Source of the DNA: a virus
Virus record (IMG/VR): IMGVR_UViG_3300031857_018470
Location: 1-51,928 of that record
DNA length: 51,928 bases
Strand: one strand, 5' to 3'
Shown: piece after piece, positions 15,686 through 26,565 of the stretch
Numbering within the stretch: position 1 is the stretch's first letter
How the letters are laid out: every line of letters begins with the position of its first letter
Notes under the pieces: generated by a model
What the model was told of the DNA's origin: nothing
Databases searched by the model: none
The model's input: only the letters and a program-made list of their open reading frames with translations
Position numbers and translations under genes: made by a program

Positions 15686-16129
15686 CTAGCCTACAAAATC
15701 CTTAGTGAAGAATTTACCTAATATATTATCGTTAAAATAATTATCGGGTTTTTCTAATACATCAAATGTGAATAACATTTTACATTCGAGGTATGTTAAT
15801 TGTTTTTTATTGAAAGCTAATACTAGTATTTCACGTTCAAATTCGTCTTGTTTACCTGCTTTAATTAAATCAAGAATAGGTTTAGCGGAACCATAATATG
15901 TTTTCCAATCTGATTCTTTTTGGACTACTCTAGTAGATGATTTACGACCTGGTCCTGATTGCTCAGCTAACTCTTTTTTAGTAAGTTTTTTCTTTATATT
16001 GTGATATAAAGATTTTTTACCTATATATGATTTACCTGATGGTTTATGATTTACTATGTAAATAAAACCAAATGTATTTTTAGGAAAATCTTCTATACTG
16101 TTTATAACTTGATTTTGGTATAACCACAT
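15686..16129 (-). CDS. GIY-YIG nuclease-like protein
   Basis: 147 residues. GFIYIVN (21-27) and SYIGKK (34-39) form the GIY-x10-YIG signature. LTKKELAEQSGPGRKS and ESDWKTYYGSAKP follow, a set I recall in a phage GIY-YIG family. Catalytic Arg and Glu candidates are in the second half (EFEREILVLAFNK). It may be a homing-type or repair nuclease. It lies between the primase and the fibre genes, one base from 16130-17716. Confidence 0.65.
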   Translation of the reverse strand: MWLYQNQVINSIEDFPKNTFGFIYIVNHKPSGKSYIGKKSLYHNIKKKLTKKELAEQSGPGRKSSTRVVQKESDWKTYYGSAKPILDLIKAGKQDEFEREILVLAFNKKQLTYLECKMLFTFDVLEKPDNYFNDNILGKFFTKDFVG

Positions 16130-17716
16130 TTATCTATCTATATTAATTAATATTGTTGTATCTGTTGTAGGTGAACTAGGTAATGGTTGAGATAATTTAC
16201 CTATTGCTAATAAATTTTGTTGTTCATCATATAAACCAATAGTTGTTATATATGGTGAAAAATAGTCTTGGTTAACATAACCATATGGGATTCCAGGATT
16301 AATAGTGACTTCTGTGCTACTTGATATACTAATCTCACATGGAGAACCACCCGCGTTAGTATTTGTGAATGAGGAACTAGTACTTGTAAATGTACTTGGA
16401 TTTAAAGTATAATTATATTCATTTTCTCTAATAGTACATTTATATTGAGTTTCATAAATTGTATATGAGCTAGAGAATGAAGCTGTAAAATTAGAAGCCG
16501 ATGTGAAAGCAGTTAATAGTCCACTCCAATCAAGGTATGTTCCATAAATGTATGTTGGAGTAGGATTACCATAAATTGATACAGCGTAAGGAGAAAATAT
16601 GATTTGTCCATTATTAACTGCGTTCATATAATCATAAATGCTTCTATTTCCTGTTAAAGTAACTATACCATGAGGATAAACAACATTTCCTACTATAGCA
16701 GAACTTGTACCATAAAAAGTATTAAGCATTCTTAAATTACCTTCTCCATCATCATAAAATTCAAAAGTAGTTGAATTAAAAGGAAATTTTATACGAAGAG
16801 AATTTGGTTGAATATAATCTCCAAATAATGTGTTAGGTATAGTTAAAATTCCTATACGATCATTAGATGCTGTAGGAAAGAATCTAGGATATGATAAAGT
16901 AGTTTGTAAATAATTATAATAATGAGCTTGACTACTAACTGATCCTATATATCTATCTCCATCTGAGTCAGCTCCTGGAATTAAAATTTGAGGGTTATCT
17001 GGGTCTCCGTAATCACATTGAGTGTAGTTTGAATAGTAAAGTTCTTGAATAGAATTGTAAACTAATCTTTGGTATTGGTAATTTCCTGTAACTGTGTTGT
17101 TTCTACCCCCTTCAAAATAAAAAGTACTACTACCAGATATATAATAATAAAAATTATTTATATACTCTCTAGTTTTAGAAGAAAAAATAATATTATTTGT
17201 AGATGGGACAGCGGCTATATTATTTAAATTAAAATATAATGAGGAACTATTATTTATATGGTTAGATATATTTGTAACAGTAGTAGCAGTAGTACTACCT
17301 GTAGGAACATATATAATATTACCTTGATTAAGTCCTCCTAAACTTCCTGTTAATGTTATAGTTGTACCATTTAAAATAAATGAACTTGAACCTATAGTAG
17401 ATGCTTGGGTATAAAATGGAGTTATAGTTAAACTAGCTGTGGCGAATGCTCCTAAACCAGTAATAGCATAATCTCCAGTTATAGGATCTACATTTGGATT
17501 AAAATCAAAATAATCAATATTTCTACCTAAAAGTCTAGTTATCCCTACTCCTGGGTATGAACCACCGAAATAATTAGGCCCAGGAACTGTAGCTTTGCCT
17601 CCACCTGGTAATTCTATTGTACTAGAAGTAGCGGTGTAATTAAAAGTAAAATTTTTATGTACCTCTAAAGGAGCTACAATTATATCTGATGTTAAAAATT
17701 GCTTGTAAGCACCCAT
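16130..17716 (-). CDS. Large Ser/Thr/Gly-rich structural (fibre/adhesin-type) protein
   Basis: 528 residues, rich in Ser, Thr, Asn, Tyr and Gly, with predicted beta structure throughout and no catalytic motif. Segments such as LPGGGKATVPGPNYFGGSYP and SSSTEVTINPG are typical of fibre or baseplate-attached proteins. It shares its last segment pattern (TTIGLYDEQQNLLAIGKLSQ) with the protein at 17722-18726 (TTIGLYNDNNELLAVAKLSR), so the two are paralogous in the C-terminal domain. Confidence 0.55.
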   Translation of the reverse strand: MGAYKQFLTSDIIVAPLEVHKNFTFNYTATSSTIELPGGGKATVPGPNYFGGSYPGVGITRLLGRNIDYFDFNPNVDPITGDYAITGLGAFATASLTITPFYTQASTIGSSSFILNGTTITLTGSLGGLNQGNIIYVPTGSTTATTVTNISNHINNSSSLYFNLNNIAAVPSTNNIIFSSKTREYINNFYYYISGSSTFYFEGGRNNTVTGNYQYQRLVYNSIQELYYSNYTQCDYGDPDNPQILIPGADSDGDRYIGSVSSQAHYYNYLQTTLSYPRFFPTASNDRIGILTIPNTLFGDYIQPNSLRIKFPFNSTTFEFYDDGEGNLRMLNTFYGTSSAIVGNVVYPHGIVTLTGNRSIYDYMNAVNNGQIIFSPYAVSIYGNPTPTYIYGTYLDWSGLLTAFTSASNFTASFSSSYTIYETQYKCTIRENEYNYTLNPSTFTSTSSSFTNTNAGGSPCEISISSSTEVTINPGIPYGYVNQDYFSPYITTIGLYDEQQNLLAIGKLSQPLPSSPTTDTTILINIDR

Positions 17717-17721
17717 TCATT

Positions 17722-18726
17722 TTAGAAATCTAATTTAACCCTTACTAATGCTTCTTTTGTAAAATCTTTTAATAATGGTCTAGATAATTTAGCTACAGCT
17801 AATAATTCATTATTATCATTATATAGTCCTATTGTGGTAGGGAATGTTTGAGGATTATTAATAAAGTTATTAAATACTACTTCACCGGTACTTCCTGAGA
17901 TAAAACTTGGATTTTCTGAGTAGTTGAATTCAGCGTTTCTTGCTCTTACAAATATATAATCTGCTGAAATTGTTTCTTGGCTATTAGCAGTAAATGTGGC
18001 TCCTTTATTTAAAGCATTAAGTAAAGCTCTATTATTTAATCCATCTGAGCCGCTTGGTCTATTAGCTGCTAATCCAATTGATTCACTAGTGGCTAATGGA
18101 TTAATTAAAATAGTTCCAATATCAGGTAAAAACCAACCATAAGAACCTTGATTAGCACTATATCCATAAGAATTAACCCCAGTATAAACACTACCAGCAG
18201 AACCACTAACTAATTGATATACTCTTCCAGCGTCATTAAAAACAACGGTAGTAGATGCATTACTATCATCTGTTAATGATATAATTCCAGCTGAACTTGA
18301 TAATTTTAAGGTCATAGTTCCTGGTAGAAGAGATTGTTTGTATCGATTTCTATCAACAGATATAGCCCAAAAATAGGATGAGGTAATTCCACCAAAAGTA
18401 AAATTAGAATATTCATCTCCTAAAACTAAATTTCTATATTGACCATAAATAGTTCTTGAATATGATATATAAGGTACAGATTCATTATAATATTGACTTC
18501 CACTTCCTTGTAAATCTCCGTAAGTTATAGCGAATTGAATTTCAGCATTCGCGTCAGTAGAAGCAGTTTGATAAATATTTAAATAAAAATTACCAGATGA
18601 ACCTGCTTCTTGCACTGAAGAAGAGTAAAACACGGTCAATGTTGGATTATTATTTGACCATAAAGGAGCGGTTACTGAGTCTGAGCTTATTACAAAGTCT
18701 TCAGGGGCTAAGCGATTAAATGCCAT
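17722..18726 (-). CDS. Structural tail/baseplate protein, C-terminal paralogue of previous gene
   Basis: 334 residues, beta-rich, Ser/Tyr/Asn-rich. It ends TTIGLYNDNNELLAVAKLSR plus LLKDFTKEALVRVKLDF. The matching TIGLY...L(L)A.(G/A)KLS motif in 16130-17716 shows a shared C-terminal domain, possibly an attachment domain to a common baseplate partner. The N-terminus (APEDFVISSDSVTAP) resembles other Bacteroidota phage structural proteins. Confidence 0.55.
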   Translation of the reverse strand: MAFNRLAPEDFVISSDSVTAPLWSNNNPTLTVFYSSSVQEAGSSGNFYLNIYQTASTDANAEIQFAITYGDLQGSGSQYYNESVPYISYSRTIYGQYRNLVLGDEYSNFTFGGITSSYFWAISVDRNRYKQSLLPGTMTLKLSSSAGIISLTDDSNASTTVVFNDAGRVYQLVSGSAGSVYTGVNSYGYSANQGSYGWFLPDIGTILINPLATSESIGLAANRPSGSDGLNNRALLNALNKGATFTANSQETISADYIFVRARNAEFNYSENPSFISGSTGEVVFNNFINNPQTFPTTIGLYNDNNELLAVAKLSRPLLKDFTKEALVRVKLDF

Positions 18727-18746
18727 ATTTTATATATGTTTAAATT

Positions 18747-19400
18747 TTATGATATTTTAGTTACAGTTATAGGAATTGTTAGGCGAGCTCCGCTGTCTCT
18801 ACCTTCTACAGTTAGAGTTGCTTGTAATTGAGTATTAGAGCCAAATAATGTATTAACAGTAGTCGCTCTAATATTAATAGTGGTACCTACAACTGTTTTA
18901 GAAACATTAGTTCCTAAAGTAGTAGTTGTATTTAAAGCTTGGGCTGAAGGTGTATTTATACCTACTCCTTCAAATGTACTCATTAAACGAACATCTGAAA
19001 TTGTAGCTGTGTATCCTGAGGATTCGAATGTGTTTCCACCAAAATAATTTAATGTTTGGGGGGTGATGGCCAATGAAGCTCCTTGTTTAATTACAATAGA
19101 AGTATAACCTAAATCAAGAATTGGTAATTTAGCTGTACCTCTTGGAAGAGTAGTTAACTTATACTTCATAATCTGAGTTTCCTCAGGGAATGCTTCTAAC
19201 AAAGGCATATTTAAAATTGCTTCACCATAATAAGCTGAACCTGAAGGGTGGTCAGGATTATATAAAGTATAATCAATTTCATCATCTGCTAAAGCGAATT
19301 GAGTAATTCTAAAAGAGCCATCATTTTTAGCCAATAATTGTCTTCCTTTAGTAGTTAAAATCGCGTCAACTGTAACAACGCTATTATTTAAATATCCCAT
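18747..19400 (-). CDS. Conserved structural protein (MGYLNNS family)
   Basis: 217 residues. The N-terminal pattern VVTVDAILTTKGRQLLAK, then RITQFALADDEIDYTLYN, matches from memory a conserved structural protein in Bacteroidota and T4-like phages of this module. The C-terminal half is beta-rich with Thr repeats. Probably a tail or baseplate component. TATTTATAA lies 16 bases before the start. Confidence 0.6.
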   Translation of the reverse strand: MGYLNNSVVTVDAILTTKGRQLLAKNDGSFRITQFALADDEIDYTLYNPDHPSGSAYYGEAILNMPLLEAFPEETQIMKYKLTTLPRGTAKLPILDLGYTSIVIKQGASLAITPQTLNYFGGNTFESSGYTATISDVRLMSTFEGVGINTPSAQALNTTTTLGTNVSKTVVGTTINIRATTVNTLFGSNTQLQATLTVEGRDSGARLTIPITVTKIS

Positions 19401-19416
19401 TTGTTATATATTTTTA

Positions 19417-19425
19417 TTATAAATA
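19417..19425 (-). promoter_or_regulatory. Late-promoter-like motif TATTTATAA
   Basis: Sense TATTTATAA, 16 bases before the start at 19400, in a 28-base gap. The opposite strand reads TTATAAATA. Confidence 0.35.
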
Positions 19426-19428
19426 TTA

Positions 19429-22400
19429 TTAGATTACAGATTTATTAATTAAATCTTGAATTATATTAGATATATTATTTTTTATAGTTTCAGATGGATA
19501 TTCAGGTAGTATGAATCCATCTTCAACAGGTAAACCACTTAAATCAGCCCCAAGAGATATTCCAGTTATAGCATCTTTTATTTTTCTCCTAATAAGGAAA
19601 TGATTTATATCAAAACCACTACCTGATGGAGGGATTGGTTGATCTAATGTTAAATATGTTATTCTATTTACCCCAGAGCTAGTTGGATTTACATTTATAA
19701 TTTTATATGTATTTGCTTCATCATATTCAAATCTTATTTCATCTCCTACTTGAGGTAAACAAGGAACTTGTATAGGATTAAGTCCTGAGTCGGGTATATC
19801 AATTTGTTTATTATTTATAGTTAATGCTCTACCTAATTCGGTAGAACTTGTTAGTACACTAAGACTATTTGATCCAGTGAACCAAAAGGTAGCGCTAGCT
19901 GATGGGACTGATAAATTTTTAGTTGTTATTTGTAAATAAGGTCCAGGTCCATATGCTGGTCTTTTATACATAATAGTACCGCCAGTATTAGTTATTGTGA
20001 CCCATAATTTATCTCCAGTTTGAGGTAAAAAATTAGATATAAAACCAATCTGGTAAGGTGCAAATCCTCCAGTATCTCCTATACGTCTATCTAATCGTGT
20101 TATATTACCTCCTCTATTTAAATATAAATCTAAATACCAAGTTCTAGCACCACTAGGATCATCATAAAAACTTCCTCCAAATTCTATATCTACAAAATTT
20201 GTAGGTATTCCTGTGAATTCAAAATATACTTGTTGGAAATTAGCTGATGGACCGGTTGTTTCTATAGTTCCACCTTCTGAGTAGTTGATTCCTACTCTTG
20301 GTTGAGAAATCTGAGTACTATACCATACATTTCTAGTTGTGTAAGGGTATACATTACTATTTGGTGCACCATCATTATTTATTAAATATGAGCTATAATC
20401 AGGACCATTAAGGTTTGATCCTTGAAGATTAGTAAATTCTATTTCATTAGTCCATGCCACATCATTATTACCATATGTGTCAATAGTATATAATACAGGA
20501 ATATAAGATTCTCCAGATAAAACTATAGATTGAGTTGAATTAAATACAGGAGAAGTTTGATAAAGTAAATTACAATATACTTTAGAATCTCTTGGAAAAG
20601 AATTTATTATATTATAATAAGTAGCGTTATCAGCAGAAGGACTATAAGTAGTTCCATCTTCCCCAATCAAATATTTTATAACTGGAGCTGTGGTATTTTT
20701 AAATATAGGATTATTTGATTGTAAACTACTAAAATAGGCGAAATAAGTAGTTGTATTTTCTACATTAGGGATTCCATTATTAATTATAAGTGCTGATGAA
20801 TTTGGAATTTCTGATAATTCTTCATTACTAAGGCCATTTTGTGATGGTAAGTTAAAGCCAGGACTAGTTGTTCTTACACCATTATATCTAGGAAATACAT
20901 TAGCATGAGCATTATAAAGATAATCATTTACTTCTGCTCTTTGAGCTATCCCATCTATAATTTGTTCTAAATTTGAAGGAATAACACTTCCTGCGTCATA
21001 AAGTACCTCTTGAACAATGTTACTTATATCATTTTGACTAAAGTTATTAATTAAAACATCACAATCACTATAATAAAAATTACTATATAAATAAGGTTCT
21101 AAAATTATAGAACTAGTAGAGGTTTGTGGAGATTGAGATTGAGTAATATTAAATGATAATCCGTGGATACTGGAGGTATTTACTGTTAATAAACTTATAG
21201 AATTAATTTTTGGAAAATATCCATCTCCATAAAAAGTTCCATTCCAAGTTCCTGAGCCTGAGGGAGCTATTATATGGATAGTGAAGGCAGAGATGAAAGT
21301 CAAAGGAAAATAAAATGATCCAGGAGTATTAGCGGGGATATATCCTATAAATCCAGATGCATTTTCGATATCAGTTATAGGATTTATACTACATGTTAAA
21401 TCTAATAAAGGAGGGCCATATACAAGATTATTATTAGCAGAAGAGGAATAGGATGAAGGTATTTCTATTTTTAAAAGAAAAGGAATACTATTGCCCCAAG
21501 GTCGATTAACACCACTAAATTCTAAAGATAATATAGATCCAGAAGTAGTATAAATAATATCAGGGACTAAAACTACACCAGATGATGGGGTTGGAGATGT
21601 TTCAATATTATAATATGAATTCCAACCGACTCCACCAACATTATATGTTGCAGAAGGACTATAAATTCCATCTTGAATTATAGATACCCATCTTGTTGTA
21701 GCAGCTCCATAACTTGCTGTTGGTAGATTTTGGTTATATGGAGCTCCATTACTGTTATTATCTGGGGTTGTGTAGAATGTATTATTAATACTATTATTTA
21801 TACTCGCATCTCCAGTTCCTTCTATCCAAGCATTCACTTCATATTGATAAGTTTGAATTGGTGATAGAGAACTTCCTGAGATAGTAATACTATGAGTAAT
21901 ACTATTATCGGTTAGAATAAAGGTATTATTACTAGATATTAAGGGAGAAGGAATACTTCCTACAATATTAGAAACAGTATGAGGATATATAGGATCATAA
22001 GCATTTATAGCTATAGAAAAAGATGATGATGTTGTAATAGTGATATCTATAGAAGCAGTGAATTGTATATCACAATTGGGGGTAAGAGGAAATACATAAT
22101 GTCCACTACTAGTGTTAAATCCATCAGCTGTGTCTATTATGGTTGCCCAACTTGATGTTAAATAATTATATCCTACATTTAAAGAACCATTATAAGATGA
22201 AGTAGCTTCTAGAGAATAATCTAAAACATTATCATCATCTATAAATACATCTGATGTAGAAGAAAAAGTATCAGAAGTTACTTCATACAAATAATAATTT
22301 TGATATTCTGTTATATTAGTGACTGTTAAAACAATTTCTCCAGTATTAATATTAGAATCAGTCCATTTTAAACTAGTTAGTTCTTGTAATGAAAATGTAT

Positions 22401-23010
22401 TATCATTTCCAAGTTGATCTATCCTAGCTACTTTAGCATAAGTTATAGTTCTAGTATAATCTGTAGGTGGGGAACTAGTATCAGCAGTTTGATAAACATA
22501 AATTAAAATTTGTCCAGGTCCTGGGACTGTGTATCTATGAAAAAATTCAGGAAAAGAATCATATGTGATTGTTTGTGAATTTATATTAAATTCAGTCACA
22601 TAAGGAAAAATACTATATTCTACTGGTTGAGTACTTACTTCTAAAAACTGTTGGCAGTCTGGGTCTGTTAAATTTCCATCACTAACAAGGATACCTGATC
22701 CACTAAATTCTCCATTCACAAATTCTTCCATAGTATCATGGGTAAATGATACTAAACCTAAAGGAGTTATATTAGAATCAGGCCAAGATTGAGTTATATT
22801 TACTATTAAATCTACAGTTGTGTTAGAGGCTGATTGACTAGATAATAAATTCCTAAGTTTAAAATTAGGCCAAGTTCCGGCGTAACTTCCAGTTATTTCT
22901 TCTATTGGAAAAGATTGTTCATCAGTGGATGCTATATAAGTTTTTTGCCCATACAATTGAGTTGCTAAACTATTTATAGAAGATGTTATTATAATATTTT
23001 TTAACGACAT
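19429..23010 (-). CDS. Very large tail/baseplate-associated protein
   Basis: 1193 residues, Ser/Thr/Asn/Tyr-rich, with repeated beta-sandwich-like stretches and no catalytic motif. The only clear end feature is a helical C-terminus (ETIKNNISNIIQDLINKSVI). The N-terminal segment SINSLATQLYG and the later repeats of SSTSDVF-type sequence suggest a fibre or hub adhesin. A single-base gap separates it from 23012-26200. A specific T4 homologue is not recognised. Confidence 0.5.
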   Translation of the reverse strand: MSLKNIIITSSINSLATQLYGQKTYIASTDEQSFPIEEITGSYAGTWPNFKLRNLLSSQSASNTTVDLIVNITQSWPDSNITPLGLVSFTHDTMEEFVNGEFSGSGILVSDGNLTDPDCQQFLEVSTQPVEYSIFPYVTEFNINSQTITYDSFPEFFHRYTVPGPGQILIYVYQTADTSSPPTDYTRTITYAKVARIDQLGNDNTFSLQELTSLKWTDSNINTGEIVLTVTNITEYQNYYLYEVTSDTFSSTSDVFIDDDNVLDYSLEATSSYNGSLNVGYNYLTSSWATIIDTADGFNTSSGHYVFPLTPNCDIQFTASIDITITTSSSFSIAINAYDPIYPHTVSNIVGSIPSPLISSNNTFILTDNSITHSITISGSSLSPIQTYQYEVNAWIEGTGDASINNSINNTFYTTPDNNSNGAPYNQNLPTASYGAATTRWVSIIQDGIYSPSATYNVGGVGWNSYYNIETSPTPSSGVVLVPDIIYTTSGSILSLEFSGVNRPWGNSIPFLLKIEIPSSYSSSANNNLVYGPPLLDLTCSINPITDIENASGFIGYIPANTPGSFYFPLTFISAFTIHIIAPSGSGTWNGTFYGDGYFPKINSISLLTVNTSSIHGLSFNITQSQSPQTSTSSIILEPYLYSNFYYSDCDVLINNFSQNDISNIVQEVLYDAGSVIPSNLEQIIDGIAQRAEVNDYLYNAHANVFPRYNGVRTTSPGFNLPSQNGLSNEELSEIPNSSALIINNGIPNVENTTTYFAYFSSLQSNNPIFKNTTAPVIKYLIGEDGTTYSPSADNATYYNIINSFPRDSKVYCNLLYQTSPVFNSTQSIVLSGESYIPVLYTIDTYGNNDVAWTNEIEFTNLQGSNLNGPDYSSYLINNDGAPNSNVYPYTTRNVWYSTQISQPRVGINYSEGGTIETTGPSANFQQVYFEFTGIPTNFVDIEFGGSFYDDPSGARTWYLDLYLNRGGNITRLDRRIGDTGGFAPYQIGFISNFLPQTGDKLWVTITNTGGTIMYKRPAYGPGPYLQITTKNLSVPSASATFWFTGSNSLSVLTSSTELGRALTINNKQIDIPDSGLNPIQVPCLPQVGDEIRFEYDEANTYKIINVNPTSSGVNRITYLTLDQPIPPSGSGFDINHFLIRRKIKDAITGISLGADLSGLPVEDGFILPEYPSETIKNNISNIIQDLINKSVI

Positions 23011-23011
23011 T

Positions 23012-26000
23012 TTAGTAAAATATATTTAATGATCTAGATACAGGACTGCCTACAAATGTTATATCACTATCTGTGGATACTCGTGGTTGATGATATCTGT
23101 TTCTTTCTAATAATGTTTGTTTTATAACTATACCTGAGGCTAAACCTGCTCTTGCTGGTGTAAAATCCTTGATCATTTTAAATAATGAATTATCATAAAA
23201 TTTAATTAATCTAATATAATCATTTAAATCATAATTATGAGTATATTTAGAAAAATAATAGTCTCTTAACTTATTAAAATCAGGATAATAATTTAGTGAA
23301 CCTGATATTAAATAACGTGGATCACCAATATATGAACCTATATTGAAAGAACCAAGTTGAGCTATAATATCATCGTTAATTTCATCTTGAGGTGAAAAGG
23401 CTGCTTCAAAATAATTTACATCTTTAGTGAATGTTTCAGTAGAATATGGATCCTGTTGTATAGAAATATATTGAGATAAAGTATTACCTGGGGGTAAACT
23501 CATACTAACTATTCTAATTTTTTCAGATACTGAGTTTTTGATGCCAGATGTAAATTGATCTTGGTATAATGTTTCAATATTAGGTTCAAAAGTAAATGTA
23601 CCATTTAAAGTATATGTACTATTTCCTACTGAGACAAATGATTGAGTAACTGGGTATTGAGATATAGCTGGGTGGATGGATTGTCTAGAAGTTTGAGTTA
23701 TGTTATTATCTAATACTGTTCCTAAAGGGGCTCTAAAGCCTAAAGTCATAGGAGAGGAATAAGGTGTTTCTAAAGCTATTCCTTCAATAGAATATGGATT
23801 CATTATATAATCCTTAAAAGTATCAAGAGGAAAAGCTATATTATTAATAACCGCGTTTCTAGATCCATATAATCTAAGTTCTTGAAATGAACCTGAAAAT
23901 GGATAACAGGTTTTTCCGTCTAAAGTAGTTGAAGAAGCAGTTGATAAGAAGAAAGAACTTGTTGGTAAATTAAATAAAGAATCAATAGTTGTTGATGAGG
24001 CTGTGGCTATAAATCCTATGTTACTTCCATCATACCCATTATATAACTTATTGCCAGCATATAAATAAGTTTTAGTAGTATCAGAAGTTACCATAACTGA
24101 CCACCATCCTTCATCAAAGAATGGTAAGTAAACACTGCATGAAGTTCCATTATTTAAATCAATTAATTTTAAATCTCCATAAGTATTATATGAGCTTGTT
24201 ATGGCCCCAAGATAAGATCCACTATTAGATCCAGAGTAATTTAATATAACAGCGTATTTATTAGTTACATATGATAATATTTGAGAGTAAGGATTTGTAG
24301 TTGGAATACCAAAAGTTTTAAATCTAAATTCAAAAGCTATAGGATTACCAGTTTGACCAAGAACTTGAGCATATTTAGTTTGTATATATCCTGATCCAGA
24401 AGTTGTAAATGAATAATTAAATTGCTCTACAAAATTATCCCAAGATTGATTTTGATATGATTTACCTCCAAACTCATTTACTCTTAAAATAGTATCAGGA
24501 ATACCATAAATATCTAATAATATTTTTAAACCTTCTGTAGTGCCTTTTTTCTTTAAAAGGATAGGAAGATTATGATAAATTCTTTTATAAATTTCTTTAT
24601 TTATATCCTCTACAGGTTCAATTGAACTTGTTAAAGAAGCTGTTATTATAGTATTAACATATTCTAATCCTGTTGGGGTAGGTAAAGACCCAGTTATATT
24701 AGGGATATTAAATAAACTGCCTGAGGGGGTTATACCTAATAAAGCTGAGTATAAATTGTTTGTGGAAAAATTGTTTTGGTATATTTTTATTCCTAAATCT
24801 CGTATTGCTTGAGCTACTATATCTTTTGATATACCATAATTTAATCTATTATCCGCGTCAAATTTATTAGTTATATCTTTTAAATAAATCCAAATATTAT
24901 CAAAATGTTGACCAATCATTTGAGTGAATAGAAAATACTGTTGATTAGTATCATCTTCTCTTAAATAAGTAGGAATAGTATTGATTAAAGCATCATTATT
25001 TTCTGAGTCATAGTAAGATGCTGAGTATAATTGTCCTGTTAACCAGTTAATTCCTTGAAGCGAATTCACAGAAGTATTTACATAAGGATATTCTGAGTTA
25101 GTTTTAGGCCAAGCTGTGCTTCCAGATTCATAATACAAATAATATTCATAACCATCAAAATTGGTTATAATATCATTTATTTTATTTAGCCAAATTAATT
25201 GGCTAGCGGAAGTATAATAATTAATAGATCCATTAGTATAACTAGCACTGTAATTATATTCTTCAATTAAAGATAATTTATAATAAAAATTCTCTAATCT
25301 TGTTTGAGCTGATGAAAAATGAACAAATTGAGAATAGTCTGAGTAGTCTACATTTATCTCAATTCCTTTTTCCGCTAAAATACTATTTATTTGATATAGT
25401 AAACTTCCTGAGCCTAATAATGAAGAATTTTGGTTTAGGAGATTTTGATTATAATAAGGAGTTGAATTATTTATTTGATCTTGAATATCAAGATTAAAAT
25501 TAGGACCACTTATATAATTTAATTCTTCATCAAAATTAAAAATAGTTTGCAACTCAATTTGATAAGCTAATGATTCAGCTATTTGTTCAACAACCCAACA
25601 TTGAGAGTTTATATTAAATTCATTAGGTAAGGGTTCATATAATTTAATTAAAACTGTAGGATCATTAGGATTAGTGTTATCTAGAGCTATATTATTAGCA
25701 ATGATTAACTTATTGTTACCAAAATCTAAATAAAAATCAAGATAAGTACCTGTGGAAGCAGCTATTTGAGCTGAGAATTGATTAGTCAGATCAATAACAT
25801 CAACATTATTAATTTGTGTTGTATTTAATCTTAACTCAGTTCGATCTGTGCTTATATCTTGAATATAAAAGACACTACTTGGAGAGGAAGATAATTTTCT
25901 TTTTAAGAAATTATATATTGTATAATATTGACCCTCAGTGTATCCTTGACTTTCTAGATCTTTTTGGGGATCAATAGTGATTAAATTATCTAAAAGTTTA

Positions 26001-26200
26001 TAATTAGGCCATCCACTAGTATTACTAAAAAGAATATTTTGATTTAAATCAACAATAAAATATTCAATATAGTCTTGGGTAGGATCAAAAATTATATCTG
26101 TTTGGATAAAATTAGATATAAGTGTGTCATCTTCAATAGAATAATTTTGTAATTGAAGGGTATCAGGATTTACACTTTGTATATTAATTATTTTCTCCAT
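23012..26200 (-). CDS. Large baseplate/fibre protein with LamG-like (concanavalin A-like) region
   Basis: 1062 residues. About 610-760 shows the beta pattern of a laminin G/ConA-like domain (FEFRFKTFGIP, YAVILNYSGS, DEGWWSVMVTSD, KTYLYAGNKLY, then GSFQELRLYGS). Just before it, ILLKKKGTTEGLKILLDIYG is a conserved segment of phage baseplate proteins. The C-terminal region has YDLNDYIRLIKFYDNSLFKM and DFTPARAGLASGIVIKQTLL. Probably a baseplate wedge or fibre-connecting protein. Confidence 0.6.
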   Translation of the reverse strand: MEKIINIQSVNPDTLQLQNYSIEDDTLISNFIQTDIIFDPTQDYIEYFIVDLNQNILFSNTSGWPNYKLLDNLITIDPQKDLESQGYTEGQYYTIYNFLKRKLSSSPSSVFYIQDISTDRTELRLNTTQINNVDVIDLTNQFSAQIAASTGTYLDFYLDFGNNKLIIANNIALDNTNPNDPTVLIKLYEPLPNEFNINSQCWVVEQIAESLAYQIELQTIFNFDEELNYISGPNFNLDIQDQINNSTPYYNQNLLNQNSSLLGSGSLLYQINSILAEKGIEINVDYSDYSQFVHFSSAQTRLENFYYKLSLIEEYNYSASYTNGSINYYTSASQLIWLNKINDIITNFDGYEYYLYYESGSTAWPKTNSEYPYVNTSVNSLQGINWLTGQLYSASYYDSENNDALINTIPTYLREDDTNQQYFLFTQMIGQHFDNIWIYLKDITNKFDADNRLNYGISKDIVAQAIRDLGIKIYQNNFSTNNLYSALLGITPSGSLFNIPNITGSLPTPTGLEYVNTIITASLTSSIEPVEDINKEIYKRIYHNLPILLKKKGTTEGLKILLDIYGIPDTILRVNEFGGKSYQNQSWDNFVEQFNYSFTTSGSGYIQTKYAQVLGQTGNPIAFEFRFKTFGIPTTNPYSQILSYVTNKYAVILNYSGSNSGSYLGAITSSYNTYGDLKLIDLNNGTSCSVYLPFFDEGWWSVMVTSDTTKTYLYAGNKLYNGYDGSNIGFIATASSTTIDSLFNLPTSSFFLSTASSTTLDGKTCYPFSGSFQELRLYGSRNAVINNIAFPLDTFKDYIMNPYSIEGIALETPYSSPMTLGFRAPLGTVLDNNITQTSRQSIHPAISQYPVTQSFVSVGNSTYTLNGTFTFEPNIETLYQDQFTSGIKNSVSEKIRIVSMSLPPGNTLSQYISIQQDPYSTETFTKDVNYFEAAFSPQDEINDDIIAQLGSFNIGSYIGDPRYLISGSLNYYPDFNKLRDYYFSKYTHNYDLNDYIRLIKFYDNSLFKMIKDFTPARAGLASGIVIKQTLLERNRYHQPRVSTDSDITFVGSPVSRSLNIFY

Positions 26201-26565
26201 TATATTTGTTGTGAACCTGTTAAACTTATATCTATTAATTGTTGATTAAGTTCTAAATTAGTTTGTTGAAGTAAATTAATTTCATCTATTAAAGCTTGAA
26301 TTTCATCATTCAATGGATTAAAATTAATATACTCTGAGCTTCTTTTTATAAGAGTTTCATGTGAATTTTCTCCTTCTTTAGGTATTTGAAAAAATAATTC
26401 ATCATAATAAGCAAAAAATTGTTCAATAGTAATTGAAGGAGATGTGATTATTTTTCTTATTTCTTCTTGAGATAAAGTAGTAGCTAATTGAGAAAATTTA
26501 GTGTCAATAACTTTCTCATATTGATTTTTAGCATATACTCTTTTATTTAAATTAACTTTCTCCAT
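26200..26565 (-). CDS. Small helical baseplate-associated protein
   Basis: 121 residues. It begins MEKVNLNKRVYAKNQYEKVI and is helical with a C-terminal coiled coil (DEINLLQQTNLELNQQLIDIS). The stop codon is shared with the start of 23012-26200 by one base. It is probably a small structural or assembly protein of the baseplate; no homologue recognised. Confidence 0.5.
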   Translation of the reverse strand: MEKVNLNKRVYAKNQYEKVIDTKFSQLATTLSQEEIRKIITSPSITIEQFFAYYDELFFQIPKEGENSHETLIKRSSEYINFNPLNDEIQALIDEINLLQQTNLELNQQLIDISLTGSQQI

